NCBI GenBank assembly: GCA_003486645.1
Contig: DNGI01000435.1
Span: forward strand, 1-5,569
Direction of reading: 5' to 3'
DNA: 5,569 nucleotides
Source of the DNA: Cyanobacteria bacterium UBA11370
GTDB lineage: Bacteria; Cyanobacteriota; Cyanobacteriia; Cyanobacteriales; Coleofasciculaceae
Of this stretch, positions 1 through 5,532 are shown in pieces; the stretch's first letter is position 1, and each line of letters begins with the position of its first letter. The translations under genes and the position numbers were made by a program. The notes beneath the pieces are model-generated. The model searched no databases. It had not been told where the DNA came from and saw only the letters and a program-made list of their open reading frames with translations.

Positions 1-56
1 TTTTCGGGTTTACTGACAATGGTACAAGATGTGAGCATGTCTACTAAAAAATTCCC

Positions 57-90
57 CCCATCTCCCCATCTCCCCATCTCCCCATCCCCA
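57..90. repeat. C-rich tandem octamer repeat (TCTCCCCA)
   Basis: Three consecutive TCTCCCCA units (61-84) are flanked by partial units (CCCA at 57-60, TCCCCA at 85-90). C-rich short tandem repeats of 7-8 nt are a known class of intergenic repeat in filamentous cyanobacteria. This one lies just beyond the 3' end of the small - strand gene at 99-299. It shares a 17-nt lead-in (49-65) with the second C-rich repeat near 519-563. No function can be assigned. Confidence 0.8.
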
Positions 91-98
91 CTTCCCAC

Positions 99-299
99 TC
101 AAACCGCTTGCCGCGAAACCAGCTTTTCGATATTCGCTTGGGTTTGCTGCAACAACTGCTCTCGGCTATCAACTGCGTGGGTGAGAGTCGGTACTAAGTT
201 CCGGGCTTGCAACGCCATGTGAAGCTGAAGTTGAGCCACGTACTCACTAATGTCTTCATGAAAAAAATTGTTTGGGGCTTGAGCAGAATGCAAATCCAA
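99..299 (-). CDS. Small hypothetical protein, TTG start with strong SD, divergent from nrtA
   Basis: This is a 66-residue reading frame on the - strand, starting with TTG (299-297) and ending with TGA (101-99). The case for a real gene is the ribosome binding site: the - strand reads AAAGGAGG (complement of 305-312), placed 5 nt before the TTG. That is the best SD in the window together with that of nrtA. The product is soluble-looking, with no signal peptide or membrane segment. Residues about 16-62 (from HEDISEY to the C-terminus) are rich in Leu, Gln, Ala and charged residues and look largely helical, possibly coiled-coil. I do not recognise the family. It is divergent from the nrt operon across about 816 nt, so a shared function is possible but unproven. 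Its 3' end abuts a C-rich repeat, so truncation of a longer ancestor is conceivable. The alternative is a chance frame behind a fortuitous SD. Confidence 0.55.
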   Translation of the reverse strand: MDLHSAQAPNNFFHEDISEYVAQLQLHMALQARNLVPTLTHAVDSREQLLQQTQANIEKLVSRQAV

Positions 300-304
300 G
301 GTGT

Positions 305-312
305 CCTCCTTT
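305..312 (-). promoter_or_regulatory. Shine-Dalgarno of the small - strand gene
   Basis: On the - strand this reads AAAGGAGG, ending 5 nt before the TTG at 299-297. It decides the start: the upstream codons offer no better initiator, and the downstream ATG/GTG/TTG codons have no comparable SD. Confidence 0.65.
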
Positions 313-536
313 GCTAAGTCCGGCTTGTAATCTCAACAAACATCCATCGACGTTACCACAGCGTTGTGGCTCTGTTCTGAGTTTGTAATAAAACTGCAAT
401 GAACTTTAAATATTTTGCCTCTATATATTAAGAAATGTAATGATATGTAGCTACTAGGCAATGTGAAATAAAAAAACAACAGGACAATAAGACAATAGAA
501 CACAAGATAGTTATTAACAAATTCCCCCCATCTCCT

Positions 537-563
537 CCACTCCCCCACTCCCCCACTCCCCAC
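537..563. repeat. C-rich tandem octamer repeat (TCCCCCAC)
   Basis: Two perfect TCCCCCAC units (541-556) are preceded by CCAC and followed by a 7-nt variant, TCCCCAC (557-563). It is introduced by the 17-nt sequence at 519-535, which is identical to 49-65 in the same orientation. This is the usual intergenic short-tandem-repeat type of filamentous cyanobacteria. No coding or regulatory role is visible. Confidence 0.75.
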
Positions 564-680
564 TAATGAGTGAGTATAGAGCTACAGCTAATAGCTTATA
601 ACTAAAATTTCTCATCCTTAAAAGTCCTAGTAATTATTACTTGGGGTTTGCTTCAATAGTTATTATAGATGGAATCAATG

Positions 681-699
681 AAGAGGCGTAAAACCTCTT
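681..699. other. Hairpin, perfect 6-bp stem
   Basis: AAGAGG (681-686) and CCTCTT (694-699) pair across a 7-nt loop. No T-run follows on either strand, so an intrinsic terminator is unlikely. The function is unknown. Confidence 0.4.
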
Positions 700-765
700 A
701 AAATCAAAAACCTAAAAGCTTACTTATTAGATCCATTTAATATTTTTTTCAGATTCAGGCTTGCC

Positions 766-780
766 AGTGAATTATTCACT
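766..780. promoter_or_regulatory. Perfect 15-nt palindromic dyad, candidate protein-binding site
   Basis: AGTGAAT (766-772) and ATTCACT (774-780) are exact inverted repeats around a single central T. The 1-nt spacer is too short for a stable RNA hairpin loop and fits a binding site for a dimeric regulator better. It lies about 335 nt upstream of the nrtA start. No specific regulator can be named. Confidence 0.35.
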
Positions 781-836
781 TCCTGAAGGTGGTAAGCTTA
801 ATAACAACAAGTTGCAAGGGAATAAAAAATGTAATT

Positions 837-880
837 GCGAACGAAGCGAAACAGCCCCAGAGGTTATTCGCTCCGCTTAC
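837..880. repeat. Imperfect inverted repeat resembling a dispersed cyanobacterial element
   Basis: AGCGAA (845-850) pairs perfectly with TTCGCT (867-872). The flanks pair imperfectly (837-844 against 873-880, with A/C mismatches), around a 16-nt centre. The CGAA/AAGCGAA-rich composition stands out from the AT-rich surroundings. It resembles the small dispersed inverted repeats common in filamentous cyanobacterial genomes; that resemblance is from memory, not from a search. Confidence 0.4.
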
Positions 881-974
881 AGTAGCTTTCTAAAGCAACT
901 TAACATTCCACACTTAATTGAGTTAACAGTAGTTTCTCACGACTGAACGTTAACGAAATTCTCTAAAGACGAGT

Positions 975-999
975 CGCTAGGTTTTACATAACCTGAGCG
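975..999 (+). other. Stem-loop upstream of nrtA
   Basis: CGCTAGGTT (975-983) pairs with AACCT-g-AGCG (990-999). This gives 9 bp interrupted by one bulged G (995), with the 6-nt loop TTACAT (984-989). It lies about 115 nt before the nrtA start and could be part of the nrtA leader RNA if transcription begins upstream of it. The transcription start is not known. Confidence 0.35.
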
Positions 1000-1061
1000 G
1001 AAATTGCTTATTGCAATACAACTTGAAGAGAGCGTAGTTAAGTCTTTTCCTTACAAAAAAT

Positions 1062-1076
1062 CTAACACGTTGTTAG
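1062..1076. promoter_or_regulatory. Candidate LysR-type operator upstream of nrtA
   Basis: CTAACA (1062-1067) and TGTTAG (1071-1076) are exact inverted repeats with a 3-nt spacer. The dyad contains T (1063)-N11-A (1075), the general LysR-family recognition pattern. In cyanobacteria the LysR-type protein NtcB activates nitrate-assimilation genes, so a site here is plausible. Its position, 39 nt before the ATG, would place it in the leader if the promoter is further upstream. The assignment is inference from the motif alone. Confidence 0.35.
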
Positions 1077-1104
1077 TAGCCCTAGAAACCATAGGATAAG
1101 CTAC

Positions 1105-1111
1105 AAGGAGG
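1105..1111 (+). promoter_or_regulatory. Shine-Dalgarno of nrtA
   Basis: AAGGAGG ends 4 nt before the ATG at 1116. This decides against the in-frame TTG at 1113, which would leave only 1 nt of spacing. Confidence 0.75.
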
Positions 1112-1115
1112 TTTG

Positions 1116-2462
1116 ATGTCTAATTTTTCTCGCCGTAGGTTTCTGTTAACTGCTGGAGCATCGGCTGCTGGTTCTATATTACTTAAAGGCTGTTTGGGAA
1201 ATCCCCCTTCTGCTACCAATGCTGCTCCTGAAGCTGTACAGACTCCAGTCAACCTGAGTCCAGAACAAAAACCAGAAACCACTAAAGCTCAGTTAGGGTA
1301 TATTGCCATTGTTGAAGCTGCTCCTTTAATTATTGCTAAAGAAAAAGGCTTCTTTGCTAAATATGGAATGACCGATGTTGAAGTTGCCAAACAAGCCAAC
1401 TGGGGTTCAGCGAGAGACAACGTAGAAATTGGTTCGGCTGGGGGTGGTATTGATGGCGGACAATGGCAAATGCCCATGCCTTATCAGATTTCTGAAGGGT
1501 TAATTACCAAGGGCAATCAGAAAATTCCCATGTATATTCTGGCTCAATTAAATACTCATGGGAATGGAATTGCGATCGCCAACAAACATCTAGGCAAAGG
1601 TTTAGGTTTAAAGCTGGATGGTAAGAAGTCGTTCTTCGATCAGTTAAAATCATCCGGCGGGAAATTCAAAGCCGCTTATACCTTCCCCCAAGCGAACCAA
1701 GAATTCTGGATTCGGTATTGGGTCGCCGCAGGGGGTATTGATCCAGATGCAGAGATTGAGTTGCTGACAGTACCCGCCGCCCAAACAGTTGCCAACATGA
1801 AAACAGGAACCATGGATGCCTTCAGTACAGGCGACCCTTGGCCTTACCGGATTGTAGCCGACAAAATTGGCTTCATGGCAGCCTTAACCGCAGAAATGTG
1901 GAAATATCATCCCGAAGAATATTTGGCAATGAGGGGTGATTGGGTTGATGCCAATCCTAAAGCCGCCAAAGCAATCTTAAAAGGGATTATGGAGGCTCAA
2001 CAATGGTGCGATAATTTTGATAACCGTGCGGAGTTAGCCAAAATCCTTTCCGGTCGAGATTACTTCAACGTTCCAGAAAGCGTACTTTTAGATCCATTCA
2101 TGGGTAAGTACAACATGGGTGAGCGTACCATTGATGATAAAACAATGGCGGCATTGTATTGGAAAGACGAAAAAGGTAGCGTATCTTATCCCTACAAGAG
2201 CCATGATCTTTGGTTCCTAACTGAGAGTGTACGCTGGGGCTTTTTACCTCCCGATACTCTCGATAAAGCCCAAGAAATGATTGATAAAGTCAACCGGGAA
2301 GACTTATGGAAAGAAGCAGCGAAAGAAGCAGGAATTCCAGACGCTGACATTCCAACCAGTACATCCCGTGGTATTGAAGAGTTTTTTGATGGCATCAAAT
2401 TTGACCCCGAAAATCCCAAGGCTTACTTAGATAGTCTCAAGATTAAGAAAGTCAAAGCTTAG
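1116..2462 (+). CDS. nrtA: Nitrate/nitrite-binding lipoprotein NrtA
   Basis: This is the substrate-binding subunit of the nitrate/nitrite ABC transporter, lipid-anchored on the periplasmic side of the plasma membrane. It has 448 residues, close to known NrtA proteins (about 445). The ATG at 1116 sits behind AAGGAGG. The N-terminus has a twin-arginine-like motif (S-RRR-FL, residues 5-10), a hydrophobic stretch and a lipobox-like LLKGC with Cys26 as the likely lipidated residue. A Pro/Ala/Glu-rich linker runs to about residue 57, then the binding domain (58-448). Segments distinguishing NrtA from the bicarbonate-binding paralogue CmpA include [10 protein letters not shown] (Trp96), GGQWQMPMP (114-122), NQEFWIRYW (194-202) and [13 protein letters not shown] (232-244). 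It is the first gene of the operon, 97 nt before nrtB. Expression is normally under NtcA control in cyanobacteria, but no perfect NtcA box was seen. The family call is very secure. Nitrate over bicarbonate specificity rests on remembered family motifs. Confidence 0.96.
   Translation: MSNFSRRRFLLTAGASAAGSILLKGCLGNPPSATNAAPEAVQTPVNLSPEQKPETTKAQLGYIAIVEAAPLIIAKEKGFFAKYGMTDVEVAKQANWGSARDNVEIGSAGGGIDGGQWQMPMPYQISEGLITKGNQKIPMYILAQLNTHGNGIAIANKHLGKGLGLKLDGKKSFFDQLKSSGGKFKAAYTFPQANQEFWIRYWVAAGGIDPDAEIELLTVPAAQTVANMKTGTMDAFSTGDPWPYRIVADKIGFMAALTAEMWKYHPEEYLAMRGDWVDANPKAAKAILKGIMEAQQWCDNFDNRAELAKILSGRDYFNVPESVLLDPFMGKYNMGERTIDDKTMAALYWKDEKGSVSYPYKSHDLWFLTESVRWGFLPPDTLDKAQEMIDKVNREDLWKEAAKEAGIPDADIPTSTSRGIEEFFDGIKFDPENPKAYLDSLKIKKVKA
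1572..1579. repeat. HIP1 octamer
   Basis: GCGATCGC, the highly iterated palindrome of many cyanobacterial genomes, lies inside nrtA. It is a lineage marker rather than a functional site of this gene. Confidence 0.9.
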
Positions 2463-2480
2463 GTTTGGTTATAGCTATTA

Positions 2481-2510
2481 GCTAATGGCTAATGGCTAAT
2501 GGTTAATGGC
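2481..2510. repeat. Tandem heptamer GCTAATG x4 in the nrtA-nrtB gap
   Basis: Three exact GCTAATG units (2481-2501) are followed by one variant, GTTAATG (2502-2508), and a partial GC. Heptanucleotide tandem repeats between genes are characteristic of filamentous cyanobacteria. The array sits 18 nt after the nrtA stop, has no T-run hairpin, and does not look like a terminator. The gap is probably transcribed through into nrtB. Confidence 0.85.
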
Positions 2511-2559
2511 AACTTGCGACTTGTAATTCAGACAGACAAAAAAAGGAAGACTAAAGTCC

Positions 2560-3405
2560 ATGACAACATTCCCAAGACGCGCAGCAACAAATGGCTCTGA
2601 AAATGCCTTCGTATCTGCCCTAAAAAAGCAAATCCCTAACATTCTGCCTCCCTTAATAGCTCTAGCAATTTTGCTCACACTTTGGCAAGTCCTCTCTTGG
2701 TCTGGCATCACCAAACTCCCAGGACCTTTGAGTCTTTGGACTGACCAACGAACCAAAGAACTCCTCATGTATCCTTTTTTAGACCGGGGTGGTTTAGATA
2801 AAGGAATGTTCTGGCAAACCTTGGCAAGTTTACAACGCGTTGCCATTGGTTACTCATTCGCCGCAATTGTGGGAATTGGCTTAGGGATTTTGGTGGGTAC
2901 AACTCCAATCATGGATAAGGCGTTAGATCCCATCTTCCAGTTTTTGCGAATGGTCGCACCTTTAGCCTGGGTACCCATTGCGCTTGCTGCCCTACAACAG
3001 AACGAACCTGCTGCCCTCTTCGTGATTTTTGTAACCGCTGTTTGGCCAATTTTAATTAATACCGCAGTGGGTGTTAAGCAAATTCCCCAAGATTACAATA
3101 ATGTCTCCAAAGTCTTGCAACTTTCTCGGAAAGAATACTTCTTCAACATCCTCATTCCCTCAGCCCTTCCCTACATCTTCACTGGACTAAGAATTGCGAT
3201 TGGATTAGCTTGGTTGGCAATTATTGCCGCAGAAATCGTTATGTCAGGGATTGTCGGCATTGGCTTCTTTATCTGGGATGCTTACCAAAACAACTACATC
3301 AGTGAAATTATCTTAGCTGTAATCTACATTGGTGCGGTTGGCTTGCTGTTGGATCGCGGGATGGCTTACTTACAAAACGCAATTGTTCCCCAAGATCCCA
3401 AGTAA
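2560..3405 (+). CDS. nrtB: Nitrate/nitrite ABC transporter permease NrtB
   Basis: This is the integral membrane subunit, expected to form a homodimeric channel driven by NrtC and NrtD. It has 281 residues, matching the usual NrtB length of about 280. The ATG at 2560 follows a purine-rich AAAAGGAAG (2541-2549), an acceptable but rather distant SD. Hydrophobic segments judged by eye lie near residues 28-48, 94-114, 131-147, 151-171, 206-227 and 247-266, giving the six-helix fold of the BPD-type permease family. The cytoplasmic EAA-like loop that docks the ATPase lies at about 181-211: the helix SRKEYFFNILIPSALP (189-204) and then the conserved GLRIAIGLAW (209-218). It lies 97 nt after nrtA and 123 nt before nrtC, all co-directional. 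By sequence alone permeases of the nitrate, bicarbonate and taurine/sulfonate systems are close. Its place between nrtA and nrtC settles the call. Confidence 0.95.
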   Translation: MTTFPRRAATNGSENAFVSALKKQIPNILPPLIALAILLTLWQVLSWSGITKLPGPLSLWTDQRTKELLMYPFLDRGGLDKGMFWQTLASLQRVAIGYSFAAIVGIGLGILVGTTPIMDKALDPIFQFLRMVAPLAWVPIALAALQQNEPAALFVIFVTAVWPILINTAVGVKQIPQDYNNVSKVLQLSRKEYFFNILIPSALPYIFTGLRIAIGLAWLAIIAAEIVMSGIVGIGFFIWDAYQNNYISEIILAVIYIGAVGLLLDRGMAYLQNAIVPQDPK

Positions 3406-3415
3406 TCATTGACAA

Positions 3416-3456
3416 TGAATTATGAATTAATCAACCCAGCATTAATTCATAATTCA
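3416..3456 (+). repeat. Perfect 16-bp hairpin in the nrtB-nrtC gap
   Basis: Positions 3416-3431 and 3441-3456 are exact inverted repeats of 16 nt around a 9-nt loop (3432-3440). The stem is very AT-rich (GAATTATGAATTAAT core). It begins 10 nt after the nrtB stop. No T-run follows, so classical termination is unlikely. It may protect the 3' end of an nrtAB segment or just be a dispersed repeat, a type common between genes in filamentous cyanobacteria. Confidence 0.8.
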
Positions 3457-3525
3457 AAACTCAAAACGGACTATCGTCCCGCTGCGCTAACAACACTCAA
3501 AACTCAAAACTTATTACTTATTACT
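3454..3525. repeat. Dispersed-repeat-like segment with 14-nt direct repeats and tandem heptamer
   Basis: TCAAAACTCAAAAC occurs at 3454-3467 and again at 3497-3510, framing a 29-nt segment containing CGTCCCGCTGCGCTAAC. I recall that sequence as part of common dispersed repeats in filamentous cyanobacteria. It is followed by TTATTAC twice (3511-3524). The nrtC reading frame happens to stay open through this region back to a TTG at 3409, but the sequence is repeat material, not conserved protein. Confidence 0.6.
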
Positions 3526-3528
3526 GCC

Positions 3529-5532
3529 ATGTCTGTCTTTGTTGCTGTCGATCAAATTGAAAAAGTTTTCCCCTTAACGGGGGGTGGTCAATATGTAGCC
3601 CTGAAAGGAATTGACCTTGAGATTAAAAAAGGAGAATTTGTTTCGTTAATCGGTCACTCCGGTTGTGGAAAATCTACCTTATTAAACATGATTGCCGGAT
3701 TGGATCTGCCCACGGATGGCGTTGTTAGTCTGGAAGGTCAACGTATCAAACAACCAGGCCCAGACCGGATGGTGGTATTCCAAAATTATTCGCTGCTACC
3801 GTGGCGAACTGTACGAGAGAATATTGCCCTCGCTGTTAATTCGGTGATGAAAGGTTTGCCCAAAAGTGAACGGCGAACCATTGTAGAACAACACATTGAT
3901 TTAGTCGGATTGCGTCCTCATGCCGACAAACCCCCTGCCATGTTATCCGGGGGACAAAAACAACGGGTAGCGATCGCTCGTGCATTAGCTCTACGTCCCA
4001 AAGTATTACTATTAGATGAACCCTTTGGGGCGTTGGATGCGCTAACTAGGGGAAATCTGCAAGAGCAGTTAATGAAAATCTGTGAAGAAAACGAAGTTAC
4101 GGCAGTCATGGTGACTCATGATGTCGATGAAGCCGTGTTACTATCTGACCGGATTGTAATGCTCACCAATGGCCCAGGATCAAAGATTGGTCAAATTTTA
4201 GATGTCGATATTCCTCGACCCCGCAAGCGGATGGAAGTGGTGGAACATCCCAGCTATTACAGCTTGCGCTCTGAGATGATATACTTCCTCAACCAGCAGA
4301 AGCGGATTAAAAAGATTCGAGCCAGAAAAACGGCGGTGATCGCCCGTCACGGTCTGGAAAAAGTTAATGTGGAAGTGGGCTTCGTTCCCCTAACCGCTTG
4401 TGCGCCTGTGGCGATCGCTAAAGAAAAAGGCTTCTTCACCAAGCATGGTTTAGATGAAGTGAGTCTAGTACGGGAAACAAGCTGGCGCGGTATTGTCGAT
4501 GGAATAATTGGTGGGTACGTAGACGCTGCCCAAATGCCGTCTGGAATGCCCTTGTGGTTAACCCTAGGAGGACACGAAGACCGACCCGTACCTGTGGTCA
4601 GTGCCCTAACCATGACCCGTAATGGTAATGGCATCACCTTAGATAAGCGATTTTATGACCAGGGCATCCGTAACTTAGCGGATTTCAAACGGATGTTGCA
4701 AGAGTCTCCAGAACAGCAACACCGGATGGGATTAGTCCATCCCTCCTCCATGCACAACCTACTCTTGCGGTACTGGCTAGCATCCGGTGGTATCGATCCT
4801 GATTACGATCTGTCTCTCAAAAGTATTCCCCCTGCCCAAATGATCGTCGATTTGCAAGGGGCAACCATTGATGGATTCTGTGTCGGGGAACCCTGGAATA
4901 CCCGCGCTGCGATGGAAGGAGTCGGCTTCACCGTTGCTACTGACCTGGAAATTTGGCCGGGACATCCTGGAAAAGTTTTAGGGGTTCGTGAAGACTGGGC
5001 AAATGCTTATCCCAACACCCACATTGCCATAGTTAAAGCCTTACTCGAAGCCGCCCAGTATTGCGCCGATCCAGCGAATCATCAAGAGGTACGTCAGATT
5101 CTATCCCAGCGGGAATATGTCGGCACACATATCGATTATATTCACTTGGGAGATCCGGATGTGGCAGTTTGTAACCTCGATCAACCCATGCGCGAATTTG
5201 CCCATCATCTCTTCTTTGGGGATGGCGTTAATCGTCCTAGTCGTACCGAACACCTGTGGCATATGGCACAGCTAGCGCGTTGGGGTCACACCCCCTTCCC
5301 CAGAAACTGGGTGGAAATTATGGAACGAGTATGTCGGGTCAGTGTATTTAGCACTGCCGCGCGAGAATTGGGTTTGCTGGATGTAAAATACACCAGCGGC
5401 GCAATCAAGATGTTCGATGGCAGCACCTTCACCGCTGACGACCCAATTGGCTATCTCAATAATCTGGAAATTAAACGCGATTTCAGTATCGCCGAAGTCA
5501 TTCTCGATTCACGTCCTAGTTTAGCAGCGTAG
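3529..5532 (+). CDS. nrtC: Nitrate transport ATPase NrtC with fused C-terminal NrtA-like domain
   Basis: This is a fused ATPase/regulatory subunit of the nitrate/nitrite transporter on the cytoplasmic face of the membrane. It has 667 residues, matching known NrtC (about 660-670). ABC domain, residues 1 to about 255: Walker A GHSGCGKST (42-50, Lys48), Q-loop Gln85 in VFQNYSLLPW, signature LSGGQ (139-143), Walker B LLLDEP (160-165, Glu164), D-loop 167-170 and His197. A basic linker (256-274) leads to an NrtA-like domain (about 279-655). That domain shares with NrtA the segments [12 protein letters not shown] (292-303), Trp319, NGNGI (365-369), RYWLASGGIDPD (414-425) and GFCVGEPW (449-456). In Synechococcus this domain is needed for ammonium inhibition of uptake. 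The ATG at 3529 (MSVFVAVDQIEKVF) fits family N-termini. The frame stays open to a TTG at 3409, but those 40 codons are repeat sequence. No clear SD precedes 3529. All ATPase motifs are intact. Confidence 0.95.
   Translation: MSVFVAVDQIEKVFPLTGGGQYVALKGIDLEIKKGEFVSLIGHSGCGKSTLLNMIAGLDLPTDGVVSLEGQRIKQPGPDRMVVFQNYSLLPWRTVRENIALAVNSVMKGLPKSERRTIVEQHIDLVGLRPHADKPPAMLSGGQKQRVAIARALALRPKVLLLDEPFGALDALTRGNLQEQLMKICEENEVTAVMVTHDVDEAVLLSDRIVMLTNGPGSKIGQILDVDIPRPRKRMEVVEHPSYYSLRSEMIYFLNQQKRIKKIRARKTAVIARHGLEKVNVEVGFVPLTACAPVAIAKEKGFFTKHGLDEVSLVRETSWRGIVDGIIGGYVDAAQMPSGMPLWLTLGGHEDRPVPVVSALTMTRNGNGITLDKRFYDQGIRNLADFKRMLQESPEQQHRMGLVHPSSMHNLLLRYWLASGGIDPDYDLSLKSIPPAQMIVDLQGATIDGFCVGEPWNTRAAMEGVGFTVATDLEIWPGHPGKVLGVREDWANAYPNTHIAIVKALLEAAQYCADPANHQEVRQILSQREYVGTHIDYIHLGDPDVAVCNLDQPMREFAHHLFFGDGVNRPSRTEHLWHMAQLARWGHTPFPRNWVEIMERVCRVSVFSTAARELGLLDVKYTSGAIKMFDGSTFTADDPIGYLNNLEIKRDFSIAEVILDSRPSLAA
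3970..3977. repeat. HIP1 octamer
   Basis: A GCGATCGC copy lies within nrtC, overlapping the codons just after the ABC signature. Confidence 0.9.
4411..4418. repeat. HIP1 octamer
   Basis: A GCGATCGC copy lies within nrtC, in the start of the NrtA-like domain (AIAKEKGFF region). Confidence 0.9.

Larger units (their letters stand above)
300..1115. other. Long gene-free leader between the small gene and nrtA
   Basis: About 816 nt carry no convincing coding sequence. The open frames here (76 residues on - at 333-563, 61 residues on + at 761-946) lack SD sequences, have low-complexity or repeat-derived translations, and resemble no family. The stretch is AT-rich with many small dyads: 356-369, 586-596, 681-699, 766-780, 837-880, 975-999 and 1062-1076. 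It also holds a C-rich tandem repeat at 519-563. It must contain the nrtA promoter and, if the small gene is real, that gene's promoter too. No perfect NtcA box was found by eye on this palindromic motif, only near misses. In several known cyanobacteria nirA directly precedes nrtA; here it does not. Confidence 0.75.

Noticed and set aside
57..90. CRISPR array or other repeat-spacer system
   Set aside because: Units are 8 nt and contiguous, without spacers. No cas-like gene is present.
19..222. 67-codon + strand frame opposite the small gene
   Set aside because: Its Ser/Pro-rich start comes from the C-rich repeat, it has no SD, and it is antisense to the better supported - strand frame.
333..563. 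76-codon - strand frame beginning in the C-rich repeat
   Set aside because: The N-terminus is translated from the tandem repeat and the rest is AT-rich hydrophobic noise. There is no SD and no recognisable family.
681..699. Intrinsic terminator in the leader
   Set aside because: The 6-bp hairpin is not followed by a T-run on either strand, and no gene ends nearby.
761..946. 61-codon + strand frame in the nrtA leader
   Set aside because: It has a TTG start without an SD, an Asn/Lys-rich translation, and runs through a palindrome and an inverted repeat. Nothing supports it as a gene.
1076..1089. NtcA box GTA-N8-AAC before nrtA
   Set aside because: It differs from GTA-N8-TAC at one conserved base and ends only 26 nt before the ATG, leaving no room for a -10 element and a leader. 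The same kind of near match at 437-450 and 792-805 also lacks a suitable -10.
1116..2462. Bicarbonate-binding CmpA instead of NrtA
   Set aside because: The motifs [19 protein letters not shown] and FSTGDPWPY follow NrtA rather than CmpA as I remember the two families. I cannot run a tree to settle it formally.
2496..2846. 116-codon - strand frame over the start of nrtB
   Set aside because: It is a shadow of nrtB with low-quality composition and no SD. The + strand frame is an unmistakable permease.
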